DNA from: UQRS01 sp050946935
GTDB lineage: Bacteria > Bacillota > Clostridia > Oscillospirales > Acutalibacteraceae
Assembly (NCBI GenBank): GCA_050946935.1
Contig: JBMNVR010000011.1
Location: 1 to 64,000, forward strand
Length of the DNA stretch: 64,000 nt
Direction: 5' to 3'
The position numbers were made by a program, and so were the translations under genes. The notes beneath the pieces are model-generated. The model made no database searches. It saw nothing but the letters and a program-made list of their open reading frames with translations, and had not been told where the DNA came from. Below are positions 42,140 through 50,147 of the stretch, in pieces; within the stretch, counting starts at the first letter, position 1, and the number at the start of each line of letters is the position of its first letter.

Positions 42140-42440
42140 AATATAAAACGCAGTGATGGGGAACAGATACCTTTTTTCGCATGACAGAGAGCCGCCAGTC
42201 TGGTGTGAGGCGGTATGCGGCAGGGTTTCTTCTCGCCCCGGAGCGGCCTTGCTGAAAGCGGACGCTTTCCCGCTGGTAGGCTTGGACGGATTTCTCCCGC
42301 CGTTATTTTGGGAACCGCATTGCTGGATGTGGATTTTAAGCGGGTGTCGGCTTTGACCGACGCCAAACGGAGTGGTACCGCGGAAGCGCTATGCTTTCGT
42401 CTCTGGCGGCTTTGCCGGGAGAGACGAAAGCATTTTTTTC
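42140..42440 (+). ncRNA. T-box riboswitch leader upstream of the TIM-barrel/AMP-ligase fusion
   Basis: The T-box AGTGGTACCGCGG is at 42371-42383. It is followed by a strong terminator: ATGCTTTCGTCTCT (42391-42404) pairs with AGAGACGAAAGCAT (42420-42433), then seven T's. Stem I is supported by GGGG/CCCC at the base, ACCTT/AGGGT and CGCAT/ATGCG, and an ACAGAGAG plus GGTGTGAGGCGG distal part. The specifier-loop strand reads UUCUUCUCG (42227-42235), which offers only Phe, Ser or Leu codons. The next gene starts 130 bases past the terminator. No amino-acid gene is present in this unit. Confidence 0.9.
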
Positions 42441-42569
42441 GCCGTAAATTCCGGCGGTCATGTACGGCGTTGGGGAATATGGCGGCGAGCGCGCCGGGAA
42501 CAGCCGGTGTTTTTCAAGTGCCCGGCGGCGTTTGCTTTTGGCTTTTCAAATGGATTGGAGGAATAAAAT

Positions 42570-45101
42570 ATGAAACTTGCATTTTCCACATTGGGATGTC
42601 CGGATTTTGACTGGTCGGACATTTACTCGATGGCGAAGGATTTCGGTTTTTCCGGGATTGAGATGCGCGGACTCGGCGATAATATTTTCTCGGTGAACGC
42701 ACCCCCGTTCCGGGAGGACAAGGTGGATGAAACCGTCGCCGGCCTGCAAAAGCGCCGGCTGGAGCTTTGCTGCCTTTCTTCCGGCTGCGCGCTGAAATAC
42801 GCTGACCGGGCTGATGCCGCCTGCGCCGAGCTGCAAAGCTACATCAATCTTGCGGCGCGGCTGCATACCCCCTATATCCGTGTGCTGGCCGACGAGCACG
42901 CCGACCAGGACGGGCCGGTTGAGGATGCGGTTGTTCTCGCTTCCCTGCGCCGCCTGCTGCCCTATGCGGAGGAGAAAGGGGTCACTCTGCTGGTGGAGAC
43001 CAACGGTGTATATGCCGACACGGCGCGGCTGCGCAGTCTGTTGGACCAGTTGGAAAGTGACAATATCGGCGCGTTGTGGGACATTCACCATCCCTATCGT
43101 TTTCAGAATGAGCGCCCGGGTGAGACGGTGCAGAATCTTGGCGCTTACATAAAATATACCCACATTAAGGACTCGGTGATGGAGGACGGCAAGGTCTCTT
43201 ACCGCTTGATCGGGGAGGGAGATCTGCCGATTGAAGAGGCGATGCTGGCTCTGCGCTCGATCAATTATGAGGGGTACGTCTCTCTCGAATGGGTGCGGAA
43301 TTATGCGCCCGATCTGTCGGACGCCGGCATTGTCTTCCCGCATTTTGCCAATTATATGAGCAGGTATATCGAAACCGACGACCGAAACGGCCGGCTGCAG
43401 GACAATCATGCCGGCACCGGCAAATACGTCTGGCCGAAAGAGCATTTGATTGATCTGACCTTTCCGCAGGTTCTCGACCGCATGGTGGAGGAATTTCCCG
43501 ATCAGTATGCGTTTCGCTATACCACGCTCGATTATACCCGCACATACAGCGAGTTTCGGGACGACGTCGACACCTTTGCGCGTTCGCTGATCGCTTTGGG
43601 CGTTAAGCCGGGCGACCATGTGGCGATCTGGGCGACCAACCTGCCTCAGTGGTACATCACCTTCTGGGCCACGACCAAAATCGGCGCGGTTCTGGTCACG
43701 GTCAACACTGCCTATAAGATTCATGAGGCGGAGTATCTTTTACGCCAGTCGGATACCCACACGCTCGTCATGACCGACGGATACAAGGATTCGGATTACC
43801 TCGCCATTATGCGGGAGCTTTGTCCCGAGCTTGCCTCGGCAGATAAGAGCAGGCCGCTGTACACCCGGCGGCTGCCCTTTCTCCGCCACATCATCACCTG
43901 CGAGTCGGCGCTGGAGGGCTGCTATTCGTTTGACGAGGCAATGGCCCTGTCCGCTTCGGTCCCGGTGGAGGAGGTGCATCGTCGGGCTGCCGCTATCCGT
44001 AAGGATGATGTCTGCAATATGCAGTACACCTCCGGTACGACCGGTTTCCCGAAGGGGGTTATGCTGACCCATTACAATGTGGTCAACAACGGTAAGGCGA
44101 TCGGCGACTGCATGGATCTGTCAACCGCCGACCGGATGATGATCCAGGTGCCGATGTTCCACTGCTTCGGCATGGTGCTGGCCATGACCGCTGCGATGAC
44201 CCACGGCACGACCATGTGCCCGATTCCCGCTTTTTCCCCCCGGAAGGGACTGGACTGCATCACAAAGGAGAAGATCACCGCCTTCCACGGGGTGCCGACC
44301 ATGTTTATCGCCATGCTCTCGCATGAGAATTTTGCGGTCACCGATTTTTCCCATATGCGGACCGGCATTATGGCCGGCAGCCCCTGCCCGGTCAAGGTGA
44401 TGGAGGAGGTGGTCGAGAAGATGCACATGGATGAAATCTGCATCACCTACGGACAGACCGAGGCGTCTCCCGGTTGCACCATGAGCAAGACGACCGACTC
44501 GATCGAGGATCGGGTGAACACGGTCGGCGGCAGCATGTTCGGGGTTGAGTGCAAAATCGTCGATCCCGAAAGCGGCGCCGACCTCCCCGATGGGGTGGAT
44601 GGCGAATTTGTCGCCCGCGGTTATAATATTATGAAGGGGTATTATAAAATGCCGGAGGCGACCGCCGCCGCCATTGACAAGGATGGCTGGTTGCATACCG
44701 GCGACCTCGCTCGGCGGGACAGCCGCGGTTATTATAAGATCACCGGCCGGATCAAGGATATGATTATCCGGGGCGGGGAAAATATCTATCCGAAAGAGAT
44801 CGAGGACTTTATCTACACCCATCCGAAGGTGTCGGATGTACAGGTGATCGGCGTACCGGATCAGGATTACGGAGAGGAAATCATGGCCTGCGTCATTCTC
44901 AAGGAAGGGGAGTCGGCGACCGAGGAGGAGATCAGGGAATACGTCGCCTCTCACATGGCGAAGCATAAAACGCCGCGGTATGTGGATTTTGTTGCGAATT
45001 TCCCGATGAATGCCGCCGGAAAAATTCTTAAATATAAAATGCGGGAGATGGCGGTTGAAAAATTCGGCCTGCAAAAAGCGGGCGAGATTGAAACGGCCTG
45101 A
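42570..45101 (+). CDS. Fusion of a xylose-isomerase-like TIM barrel with an AMP-forming acyl-CoA ligase
   Basis: One 843-residue frame with two enzymes. Residues 1-270 are a sugar-phosphate isomerase/epimerase-type barrel with the expected metal-site segments: TLLVETNG (Glu about 143), GALWDIHH (Asp about 171), YTHIKD (His about 195) and EGYVSLEW (Glu about 235). Residues 285-843 are a FadD-like ligase with the P-loop MQYTSGTTGFPKGVMLTHYN (about 488-507), YGQTEASP, HTGDLARRDSRGYYKITGR and the catalytic Lys motif NAAGKILKYKMR near the end. The ATG has TTGGAGGA eight bases upstream. The gene stands alone between the T-box leader and the terminator at 45109. I know no established role for this fusion; it is complete in both halves. 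Confidence 0.88.
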   Translation: MKLAFSTLGCPDFDWSDIYSMAKDFGFSGIEMRGLGDNIFSVNAPPFREDKVDETVAGLQKRRLELCCLSSGCALKYADRADAACAELQSYINLAARLHTPYIRVLADEHADQDGPVEDAVVLASLRRLLPYAEEKGVTLLVETNGVYADTARLRSLLDQLESDNIGALWDIHHPYRFQNERPGETVQNLGAYIKYTHIKDSVMEDGKVSYRLIGEGDLPIEEAMLALRSINYEGYVSLEWVRNYAPDLSDAGIVFPHFANYMSRYIETDDRNGRLQDNHAGTGKYVWPKEHLIDLTFPQVLDRMVEEFPDQYAFRYTTLDYTRTYSEFRDDVDTFARSLIALGVKPGDHVAIWATNLPQWYITFWATTKIGAVLVTVNTAYKIHEAEYLLRQSDTHTLVMTDGYKDSDYLAIMRELCPELASADKSRPLYTRRLPFLRHIITCESALEGCYSFDEAMALSASVPVEEVHRRAAAIRKDDVCNMQYTSGTTGFPKGVMLTHYNVVNNGKAIGDCMDLSTADRMMIQVPMFHCFGMVLAMTAAMTHGTTMCPIPAFSPRKGLDCITKEKITAFHGVPTMFIAMLSHENFAVTDFSHMRTGIMAGSPCPVKVMEEVVEKMHMDEICITYGQTEASPGCTMSKTTDSIEDRVNTVGGSMFGVECKIVDPESGADLPDGVDGEFVARGYNIMKGYYKMPEATAAAIDKDGWLHTGDLARRDSRGYYKITGRIKDMIIRGGENIYPKEIEDFIYTHPKVSDVQVIGVPDQDYGEEIMACVILKEGESATEEEIREYVASHMAKHKTPRYVDFVANFPMNAAGKILKYKMREMAVEKFGLQKAGEIETA

Positions 45102-45108
45102 ATTAAAA

Positions 45109-45151
45109 AAACTGCGCGTCCCAATCTTGTATCGGGACGCGCAGTTTTTGT
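45109..45151. terminator. Strong terminator after the fusion gene
   Basis: AAAACTGCGCGTCCC pairs exactly with GGGACGCGCAGTTTT around a 12-base loop, with A and T runs on both sides. Confidence 0.9.
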
Positions 45152-45261
45152 GTGAGTATATATCCCGCAACCGGGTAAATCGAGGGGGATTTCTTTGCCC
45201 CTGGTCTTGCGGCCGATCCGGCCGAAATGCATGGAGGAGCAGTCGGAACCCCCGTTTCCTG

Positions 45262-45290
45262 TTGACTTTTTGGGCTGATACCTTTACAAT
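45262..45290 (+). promoter_or_regulatory. Sigma-A promoter of rpe
   Basis: TTGACT at 45262-45267, 17-base spacer, TACAAT at 45285-45290, 66 bases before the rpe start. Confidence 0.75.
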
Positions 45291-45356
45291 ATTCTACATG
45301 AAACTATTTTGTTCAGTCGGCCGGACAGAAGGCCGACCGGGGAAAGAGGATTATCC

Positions 45357-46001
45357 ATGACTTTGATTTCACCGTCGGTGCTCACCGCCGATTTCTTAGA
45401 ACTGGCCGGGGATATAGAACGGTTGGAGGCGGCCGGCGCGGATATGCTGCATCTTGACGTGATGGACGGCGTATTTGTGCCCAATATATCCTTTGGCGTG
45501 CCGGTTATTCGCTCTATCCGGGCGCACACCCGGCTGCCGCTTGACGTACATCTGATGATCGACCGTCCCCACCGTTATATCGAGCAGTTTGCCGGCGTGG
45601 CCGACTGGCTTGGCTTTCATTATGAGGCCGGCTCGGACTCGGCCGCGCTGCTGCGGCAGATTCGCGCCCTCGGGTGCAAATCCTGCATTACCATAAAACC
45701 GGTCACCCCGGCGCCGGTGGTGTTCGACCTGCTTCCGCTTTGCGACATGGTGTTGGTGATGTCGGTCGAGCCGGGCTTCGGGGGGCAGAAATTTATGCCC
45801 GCCGCATTGGAGAAGCTGTCCGCCCTGCGGGATGAGCGGGCGCGCCGCGGGCTTTCCTTTTTGCTGGAGGTGGACGGCGGCATCAACGCTCAGACGGCGC
45901 CGCAGGCTGTGCAGGCAGGCGCCGATGTGCTGGTCGCGGGAAACTTTCTCTTCTCGGCGGAGGATATGGGCGCCATGGTCTGCATGCTGAAATCCTGCTG
46001 A
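45357..46001 (+). CDS. rpe: Ribulose-phosphate 3-epimerase
   Basis: A 214-residue TIM-barrel enzyme interconverting ribulose-5-phosphate and xylulose-5-phosphate in the pentose phosphate pathway. Family motifs are ISPSVLTADF, MLHLDVMDGVFVPNISFG (metal-binding His and Asp), DVHLMI, MSVEPGFGGQKF and EVDGGI. I chose the ATG at 45357 with GGAAAGAGGA upstream. It has its own promoter. In many clostridia rpe sits beside rsgA and the PrkC kinase; here it lies alone, after the fusion gene and before a convergent MecA-like gene. Confidence 0.95.
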   Translation: MTLISPSVLTADFLELAGDIERLEAAGADMLHLDVMDGVFVPNISFGVPVIRSIRAHTRLPLDVHLMIDRPHRYIEQFAGVADWLGFHYEAGSDSAALLRQIRALGCKSCITIKPVTPAPVVFDLLPLCDMVLVMSVEPGFGGQKFMPAALEKLSALRDERARRGLSFLLEVDGGINAQTAPQAVQAGADVLVAGNFLFSAEDMGAMVCMLKSC

Positions 46002-46039
46002 CCGGGGTTTGCCGGTCGGGCTTTGCGGGAGGACGGGTT

Positions 46040-46612
46040 TCAGAATTCGGTTTCCCGCCGGGCGATGCTGCCGCCGATCTGCTTTACGGCCGCGCTGCTG
46101 ATCAGATCGCCGTGCTCGGCAGTATAGGCCGACAGCGCATCTGAGCGGCCGAGCGGCTTTCCGTATTCCGAGAGGAGGGCCTGTGTCTTTCTTCCGCTGC
46201 CGGCGGTGACCAGCCGGTACCGTTTGCCGAGGAGGTAGAGCCGCCCCTCCGGCAGGTGCTCGGCAAAGGCCAGCCGCATGGCGGCCATCATCTCCTCTGC
46301 TGAGGGGAATTCAAAAATCTGGGGCGGCGTTTCTTTTTGACGAAACCGGCGGCTTTGCTGCGGCTTTTCCTCCAAATTGGTGAAAAGCAGGGTGCAGCCC
46401 ATGCCGGGGGCGGGGAATGCCTCGATCATCAAGCGCCCGCCCGAGTAATGGAAACCGGTGCGCGCCGCCGCGTCGCGCAGCAGGGACTGGATGGCGGCTC
46501 TCGAACGTTCGCTGTTGTAGCTCAGAGTATGGTATGTAAAACCCAGTTCGGACAGATCGCGATAATTCAGGTTGATTATCAGGCTGCAGTCGCCTTCCAA
46601 ATGAATGTCCAA
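46040..46612 (-). CDS. MecA-like adaptor protein
   Basis: A 190-residue protein that resembles the ClpC adaptor MecA. The N-terminal domain has the family pattern: NYRDLSELGFTYHTLSYNSE followed by a helix, RTGFHYSGGRLMIEAFPAPG and a strand. A charged linker (about 80-95) leads to a C-terminal alpha/beta domain (FEFPSAEEMMAAMRLAFAEH) as in MecA. Such adaptors deliver proteins to ClpCP. The TTG start has AAGGGAGG eight bases before it. It is divergent from the RnfC-like gene. Sequence identity is low, so the call is by architecture. Confidence 0.65.
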   Translation of the reverse strand: MDIHLEGDCSLIINLNYRDLSELGFTYHTLSYNSERSRAAIQSLLRDAAARTGFHYSGGRLMIEAFPAPGMGCTLLFTNLEEKPQQSRRFRQKETPPQIFEFPSAEEMMAAMRLAFAEHLPEGRLYLLGKRYRLVTAGSGRKTQALLSEYGKPLGRSDALSAYTAEHGDLISSAAVKQIGGSIARRETEF

Positions 46613-46696
46613 ATTTGATTCCTCCCTTAAATACGCAAAGGCTATATAGTATTATAATATTACGCGTACGGGCTGTATGCAATAGGAGATAAAAGG

Positions 46697-47887
46697 ATGC
46701 TTTCATTTACCGGAAAAGGGATAAAATTCCCGGCCGTTTCGCCCGAGGGAAAAGAAATCCGGACGCTGCCCATCCCGGACGAGCTGTTCGTGCCGCTCTG
46801 CCCCCCTACGGGGGAGGCGGTGCGGCTGTGCGTTTCGGCCGGGGCACATATAGATCGATACGCCCCACTGGCCGAGGGAGAGAGAATGTCGGTTTACGCC
46901 CCTGTTTCCGGGACGGTCGTCGGCTTTTCCCGTCGGGAGATTTGGGGAAAACTACAGCTTTTGGCCCGGTTGATCCCTGACGCCGTCCAGCCGGCCGAGC
47001 GGGTGTACGCCTCGGCCGAGCGGCCGGGCTGGGCACATCTGCTTTCCTGTGCTCAAAAAGCCTCGATTCCGGAGGCGTTCAGCGGTCTTCCGCTCTTCTC
47101 CCGGCTGGAACGGCTTCCGGATCTTCGACGCCTGATGGTTTGTACGACCGATGACGGGCCGGATGTGTTTTCCTCCGCGCTGGTGCTCGACCGTTTCTTT
47201 CGGGAGGTCGATTCGGCTGCCGGTTGGTTGGCTGCCGCAGCGGGTGCAAGCTATGGCTTCGCGGTTGGAAATCCCTATGTAAAAGCCCGGCTGAAAAGCC
47301 GGTATCCCGGTGCGGAGGTGCATTTCGTCGGTCGGCGGTATCCGGTGCGCTGGTTTTTGAAAAAAGCGTTTGGCCGGGATGCCCTTTTGATCGACGCGGT
47401 TTCGCTGCTGCATCTTTTCCGTGCCGTTGCTTACGGCCGGCCGGCGGTCAGCGGCTTTGTTTCGGTATCTGACGGCGGCGCGCTTTCGGTGTGGGAGGCG
47501 CCGGTCGGCACTCCCTGCGGCGCACTGCTTGATCCCCCAATTTCCGGCGAAGAGCCGATTCTCTCCGGCGGGGGGATGCGGGGCGTTGTCTGTGCTTGCG
47601 ATACGCCGGTCACTCTGACGACCACGGCGGTTTCCCGGCCGCCGGAGGCGCTGCCGCGTCCGACTGCCTGCATCGGCTGCGGTCTGTGCTGTAAGGTCTG
47701 TCCAACCGGTGTGTATCCGCTTTATGTGCAAGAGGGGGCGGCAATGCAAAGTTCCGCCGCGGCCGAGTACGGTGCCGAACGCTGCATCGGCTGCGGCGCC
47801 TGTACCTATGTCTGTCCGGCACGGCTGCCGCTTGCCCGCACGGTGCAAAGCGTCAAAGCCGCCATGGGGGAGGATGCGAATGTATAA
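46697..47887 (+). CDS. RnfC-like iron-sulfur protein, divergent
   Basis: A 396-residue protein with RnfC layout. An N-terminal barrel-sandwich segment (LCVSAGAHIDRYAPLAEGER, VYAPVSGTVVGF) precedes a Rossmann-like middle (about 130-290) and two ferredoxin-type clusters: CIGCGLCCKVCPTG (about 322-335) and CIGCGACTYVCPAR (about 361-374). In canonical RnfC the middle carries a glycine-rich GGE-type flavin/NADH loop after a YP; here the aligned part reads RRYPVRWFLKKAFGRD and lacks it. So it should carry [4Fe-4S] clusters but perhaps not bind NADH. First gene of an operon with an RnfD-like gene; the other Rnf subunits are absent. Confidence 0.82.
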   Translation: MLSFTGKGIKFPAVSPEGKEIRTLPIPDELFVPLCPPTGEAVRLCVSAGAHIDRYAPLAEGERMSVYAPVSGTVVGFSRREIWGKLQLLARLIPDAVQPAERVYASAERPGWAHLLSCAQKASIPEAFSGLPLFSRLERLPDLRRLMVCTTDDGPDVFSSALVLDRFFREVDSAAGWLAAAAGASYGFAVGNPYVKARLKSRYPGAEVHFVGRRYPVRWFLKKAFGRDALLIDAVSLLHLFRAVAYGRPAVSGFVSVSDGGALSVWEAPVGTPCGALLDPPISGEEPILSGGGMRGVVCACDTPVTLTTTAVSRPPEALPRPTACIGCGLCCKVCPTGVYPLYVQEGAAMQSSAAAEYGAERCIGCGACTYVCPARLPLARTVQSVKAAMGEDANV

Positions 47888-48872
47888 ACAAAACACACCG
47901 TTCCTCCGACGGCCGGCGTCCTCGGGGATGGTTGAACTGGATCGCTTGATTGCCCTGCTGCCGGTTGCGGCGGTGGCCGCTCTGCTTTGCGGCTTCCGGG
48001 GCGTGTTTTTGATGCTGTCGGCGGCAGCGGGCGGCGCGCTGGCCGCTGCACTCTTCGCAGTTGTTCGCGGCCGCCCGGGTTTTAACCTCCGCCCGGTGGC
48101 GGAGGGGCTGGTGTTTGTCTTTGTTTGTCCGCTCAGCATCCCGCTTTGGATGGCGGCGCTCGGCGCGGCGGTTGCGGCCGCGGTGGCGGAGTTGTTCATC
48201 CTGTTTGGGAAGCAGTGTCTGTTTAGTACATCTGCCTTTGTTTGGCTGTTCTTCCTCGCCTTGTCGCCCGCTGTGATGAGCACCTTTCCTGCACCATCCG
48301 CTTTGCAGGGGATGGAGACGTTTGCCACCCCGTCCGATTTTTCGGTGGGAGAATCGGTGCTGTATCAGTTGAAAACCGGCTATTTGCCGAATGTATCGGC
48401 GGCTGATCTGCTGCTTGGACGGGTGGCCGGCGGCTTTGGCGGCGCGGCGGTCGGCGCGGCGGCGGTGGCGCTTTTGTATCTGGCCGTCCGTAAATCCGCC
48501 GCGTGGGAGATCTCACTCAGCCTGATTGGTACGCTGTTCCTCGGTACGCTGTGGCTTTCGCGCATTGCGGCGCCGGTATCGCTGCTGTTTTTAATGCAGA
48601 TGTCTGGCGGTTCGCTGTTGTTCGCTTCGGTTTTTATGGCGGGCGGCGCCGGCGCGCCGAAAACCCGTTTGATGCGTTTTTTCTGCGGCTCTTTTTGCGG
48701 TGCGCTGATTTTGCTGCTGCGTTTCCTGCGATTTGAAGAGTTCGCCGTGCCCTTTGCCGTTCTTTGCGGCCAGCTTGCCGCAAACGCGGCGGAAAAGGCG
48801 GTCTGCCGCCATATTAGCCGGCGAAAGACGATATATATGAAGGAGGATGCCGGATGCCGAAATATCGTATAG
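47880..48872 (+). CDS. RnfD-like membrane protein
   Basis: A 330-residue membrane protein with about nine segments in the NQR2/RnfD pattern (GLVFVFVCPLSIPLWMAALG, FSTSAFVWLFFLALSPAVMS). Canonical RnfD carries FMN on the Thr of an SGAT motif; the matching area here reads ETFATPSDFS, so a Thr is present but the motif is altered. The ATG at 47880 overlaps the RnfC-like stop by eight bases. The downstream kinase-like gene overlaps its end by 19 bases, so all are translationally coupled. With RnfC it would be a minimal membrane electron-transfer pair. Confidence 0.8.
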   Translation: MYKQNTPFLRRPASSGMVELDRLIALLPVAAVAALLCGFRGVFLMLSAAAGGALAAALFAVVRGRPGFNLRPVAEGLVFVFVCPLSIPLWMAALGAAVAAAVAELFILFGKQCLFSTSAFVWLFFLALSPAVMSTFPAPSALQGMETFATPSDFSVGESVLYQLKTGYLPNVSAADLLLGRVAGGFGGAAVGAAAVALLYLAVRKSAAWEISLSLIGTLFLGTLWLSRIAAPVSLLFLMQMSGGSLLFASVFMAGGAGAPKTRLMRFFCGSFCGALILLLRFLRFEEFAVPFAVLCGQLAANAAEKAVCRHISRRKTIYMKEDAGCRNIV

Positions 48873-49564
48873 CCGACCTGATTGTCGAGTACGTGCCGAC
48901 CTACTCCCGCCTGGCCGCCCAGTCGGAAAAATACCGGATTCCGGATACGGAAAGGGTTGATCTCTCCCTGTCGCTGCGGGAGGAGTTCCTCGACCGGATG
49001 TCGCGGCAGTATCCGGATTATACCCGCAATGATCTGGAATACTTTTTCACCGGCCAGCGCTTTTATCTGGATTTGCTGCGCTTCGGGGGTTGTATGGTGC
49101 ACGCCTCGGCGGTGGAGATGGAGGGGTACGCTTACCTCTTTACCGCGCCGAGCGGCACGGGAAAATCGACCCATGTCGCCCAATGGAAAAAGCTGTTCGG
49201 CGACCGGGCGGTTGTCCTGAACGACGACAAACCGGCCGTCCGTCCGCGGGATGGCATCTGGCATGCCTTCGGCACCCCTTTCAGCGGGTCGACCGCGTTG
49301 AATGAAAACCGCGCCGCGCCGGTCGGCGGCCTCTGCTTGCTTGAGAGGGGGACGGAAAACAGCATCCGGCGTGTCGACGCCAAAGAGGCGGTTGTCTTCT
49401 TTCTCAGCCAAAGCCAGCGTTCCGACCGGCGGGAGGAGATGGACGCGCTTTTGCAGGTGATGCATGAATTTCTCACGGCTGTTCCGGTTTATCGAATGGC
49501 GTGCACCGTCTCGACCGAGGCGGCACGAATGGCCTTCGACGGGATGAAACCGCTCGGCGGTTGA
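48854..49564 (+). CDS. HPr-kinase-like P-loop protein of the type found with PqqD
   Basis: A 236-residue protein related to the HprK/PEP-carboxykinase fold. The P-loop is APSGTGKSTHVAQWKKLFG at about residue 97, followed by VLNDDKPAVRP (the Walker-B-like strand) and AFGTPFSGSTALNENRAAPV. HPr kinases phosphorylate a Ser; relatives encoded next to PqqD proteins are seen in peptide-modification (RiPP) clusters. AAGGAGG precedes the ATG. It overlaps the RnfD-like gene and is followed 51 bases later by the PqqD gene. Its substrate is unknown. Confidence 0.82.
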   Translation: MPKYRIADLIVEYVPTYSRLAAQSEKYRIPDTERVDLSLSLREEFLDRMSRQYPDYTRNDLEYFFTGQRFYLDLLRFGGCMVHASAVEMEGYAYLFTAPSGTGKSTHVAQWKKLFGDRAVVLNDDKPAVRPRDGIWHAFGTPFSGSTALNENRAAPVGGLCLLERGTENSIRRVDAKEAVVFFLSQSQRSDRREEMDALLQVMHEFLTAVPVYRMACTVSTEAARMAFDGMKPLGG

Positions 49565-49615
49565 GCGGTTTCGCCATCTGATACGGGAGCAATATCGGGA
49601 AAGGATGAAAGCTTT

Positions 49616-49894
49616 ATGAAAATCAGCCAGGATTTTTTGTTGAAAGAGGTTGCGGGAACCAGCATCGTGATCGCTGTGGGAGAGAAAAGCGCCGATTTCA
49701 GTGGGGTCGTTACTCTGAATCCGGTGGGGGCGTTCCTCTGGCGGCTGCTGGAGGAGGGCACGGATACCGCCGGACTGCTTCGCGCGGTGCTGGAAACATA
49801 TGATGTGGATGAGGCGACCGCCAAGGCCGATATAGCTGCCTTTTTGAATAAGGCGCGGACGCATGGCTTTCTGGAGGAGGACGATCCGCAGTAG
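49616..49894 (+). CDS. PqqD-family protein (RiPP recognition element fold)
   Basis: A 92-residue PqqD-like protein: a first strand pair (FLLKEVAGTSIVIAVGE), then LNPVGAFLWRLLEEGTDTAG and a winged-helix end VDEATAKADIAAFLNKARTH. PqqD domains bind the leader of a precursor peptide and present it to a modifying enzyme. AAAGGATG precedes the ATG. No radical-SAM enzyme and no clear precursor peptide is visible within the 250 bases downstream or elsewhere nearby, so its partner may be the HprK-like protein or lie elsewhere. Confidence 0.88.
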   Translation: MKISQDFLLKEVAGTSIVIAVGEKSADFSGVVTLNPVGAFLWRLLEEGTDTAGLLRAVLETYDVDEATAKADIAAFLNKARTHGFLEEDDPQ

Positions 49895-50147
49895 GCGCGC
49901 TTTGCTTCGGTGTTCGGAGATAGCCGGATGCGCTGTACAGCAGCGTGCTTGCATTTGCGGGCGGCGGCTTGTGTGTAAAATACGGTGTGAAATCAGGCGG
50001 CGGGCTTTGTGCGCTTCATGCGCCGGCCGGCCGCCGCTTTTCGGAGAGAAACCGATTCTTCAAAGGATGTATGGCAGGGAAAACCTCCTTCACTCGGTAT
50101 TCCGGGCGGCGGACAGCTTCCTGCTTTCGCAAAGGAAGGAGATTTGT

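Noticed and set aside
46697..48872. Considered as a normal rnf operon
   Set aside because: rnfG, rnfE, rnfA and rnfB are absent and the cofactor motifs of both proteins are altered.
49895..50147. Searched for a RiPP precursor peptide between the PqqD gene and azlC
   Set aside because: No short frame with a ribosome binding site and a leader-core layout was found; the only open frame is the upstream extension of azlC.
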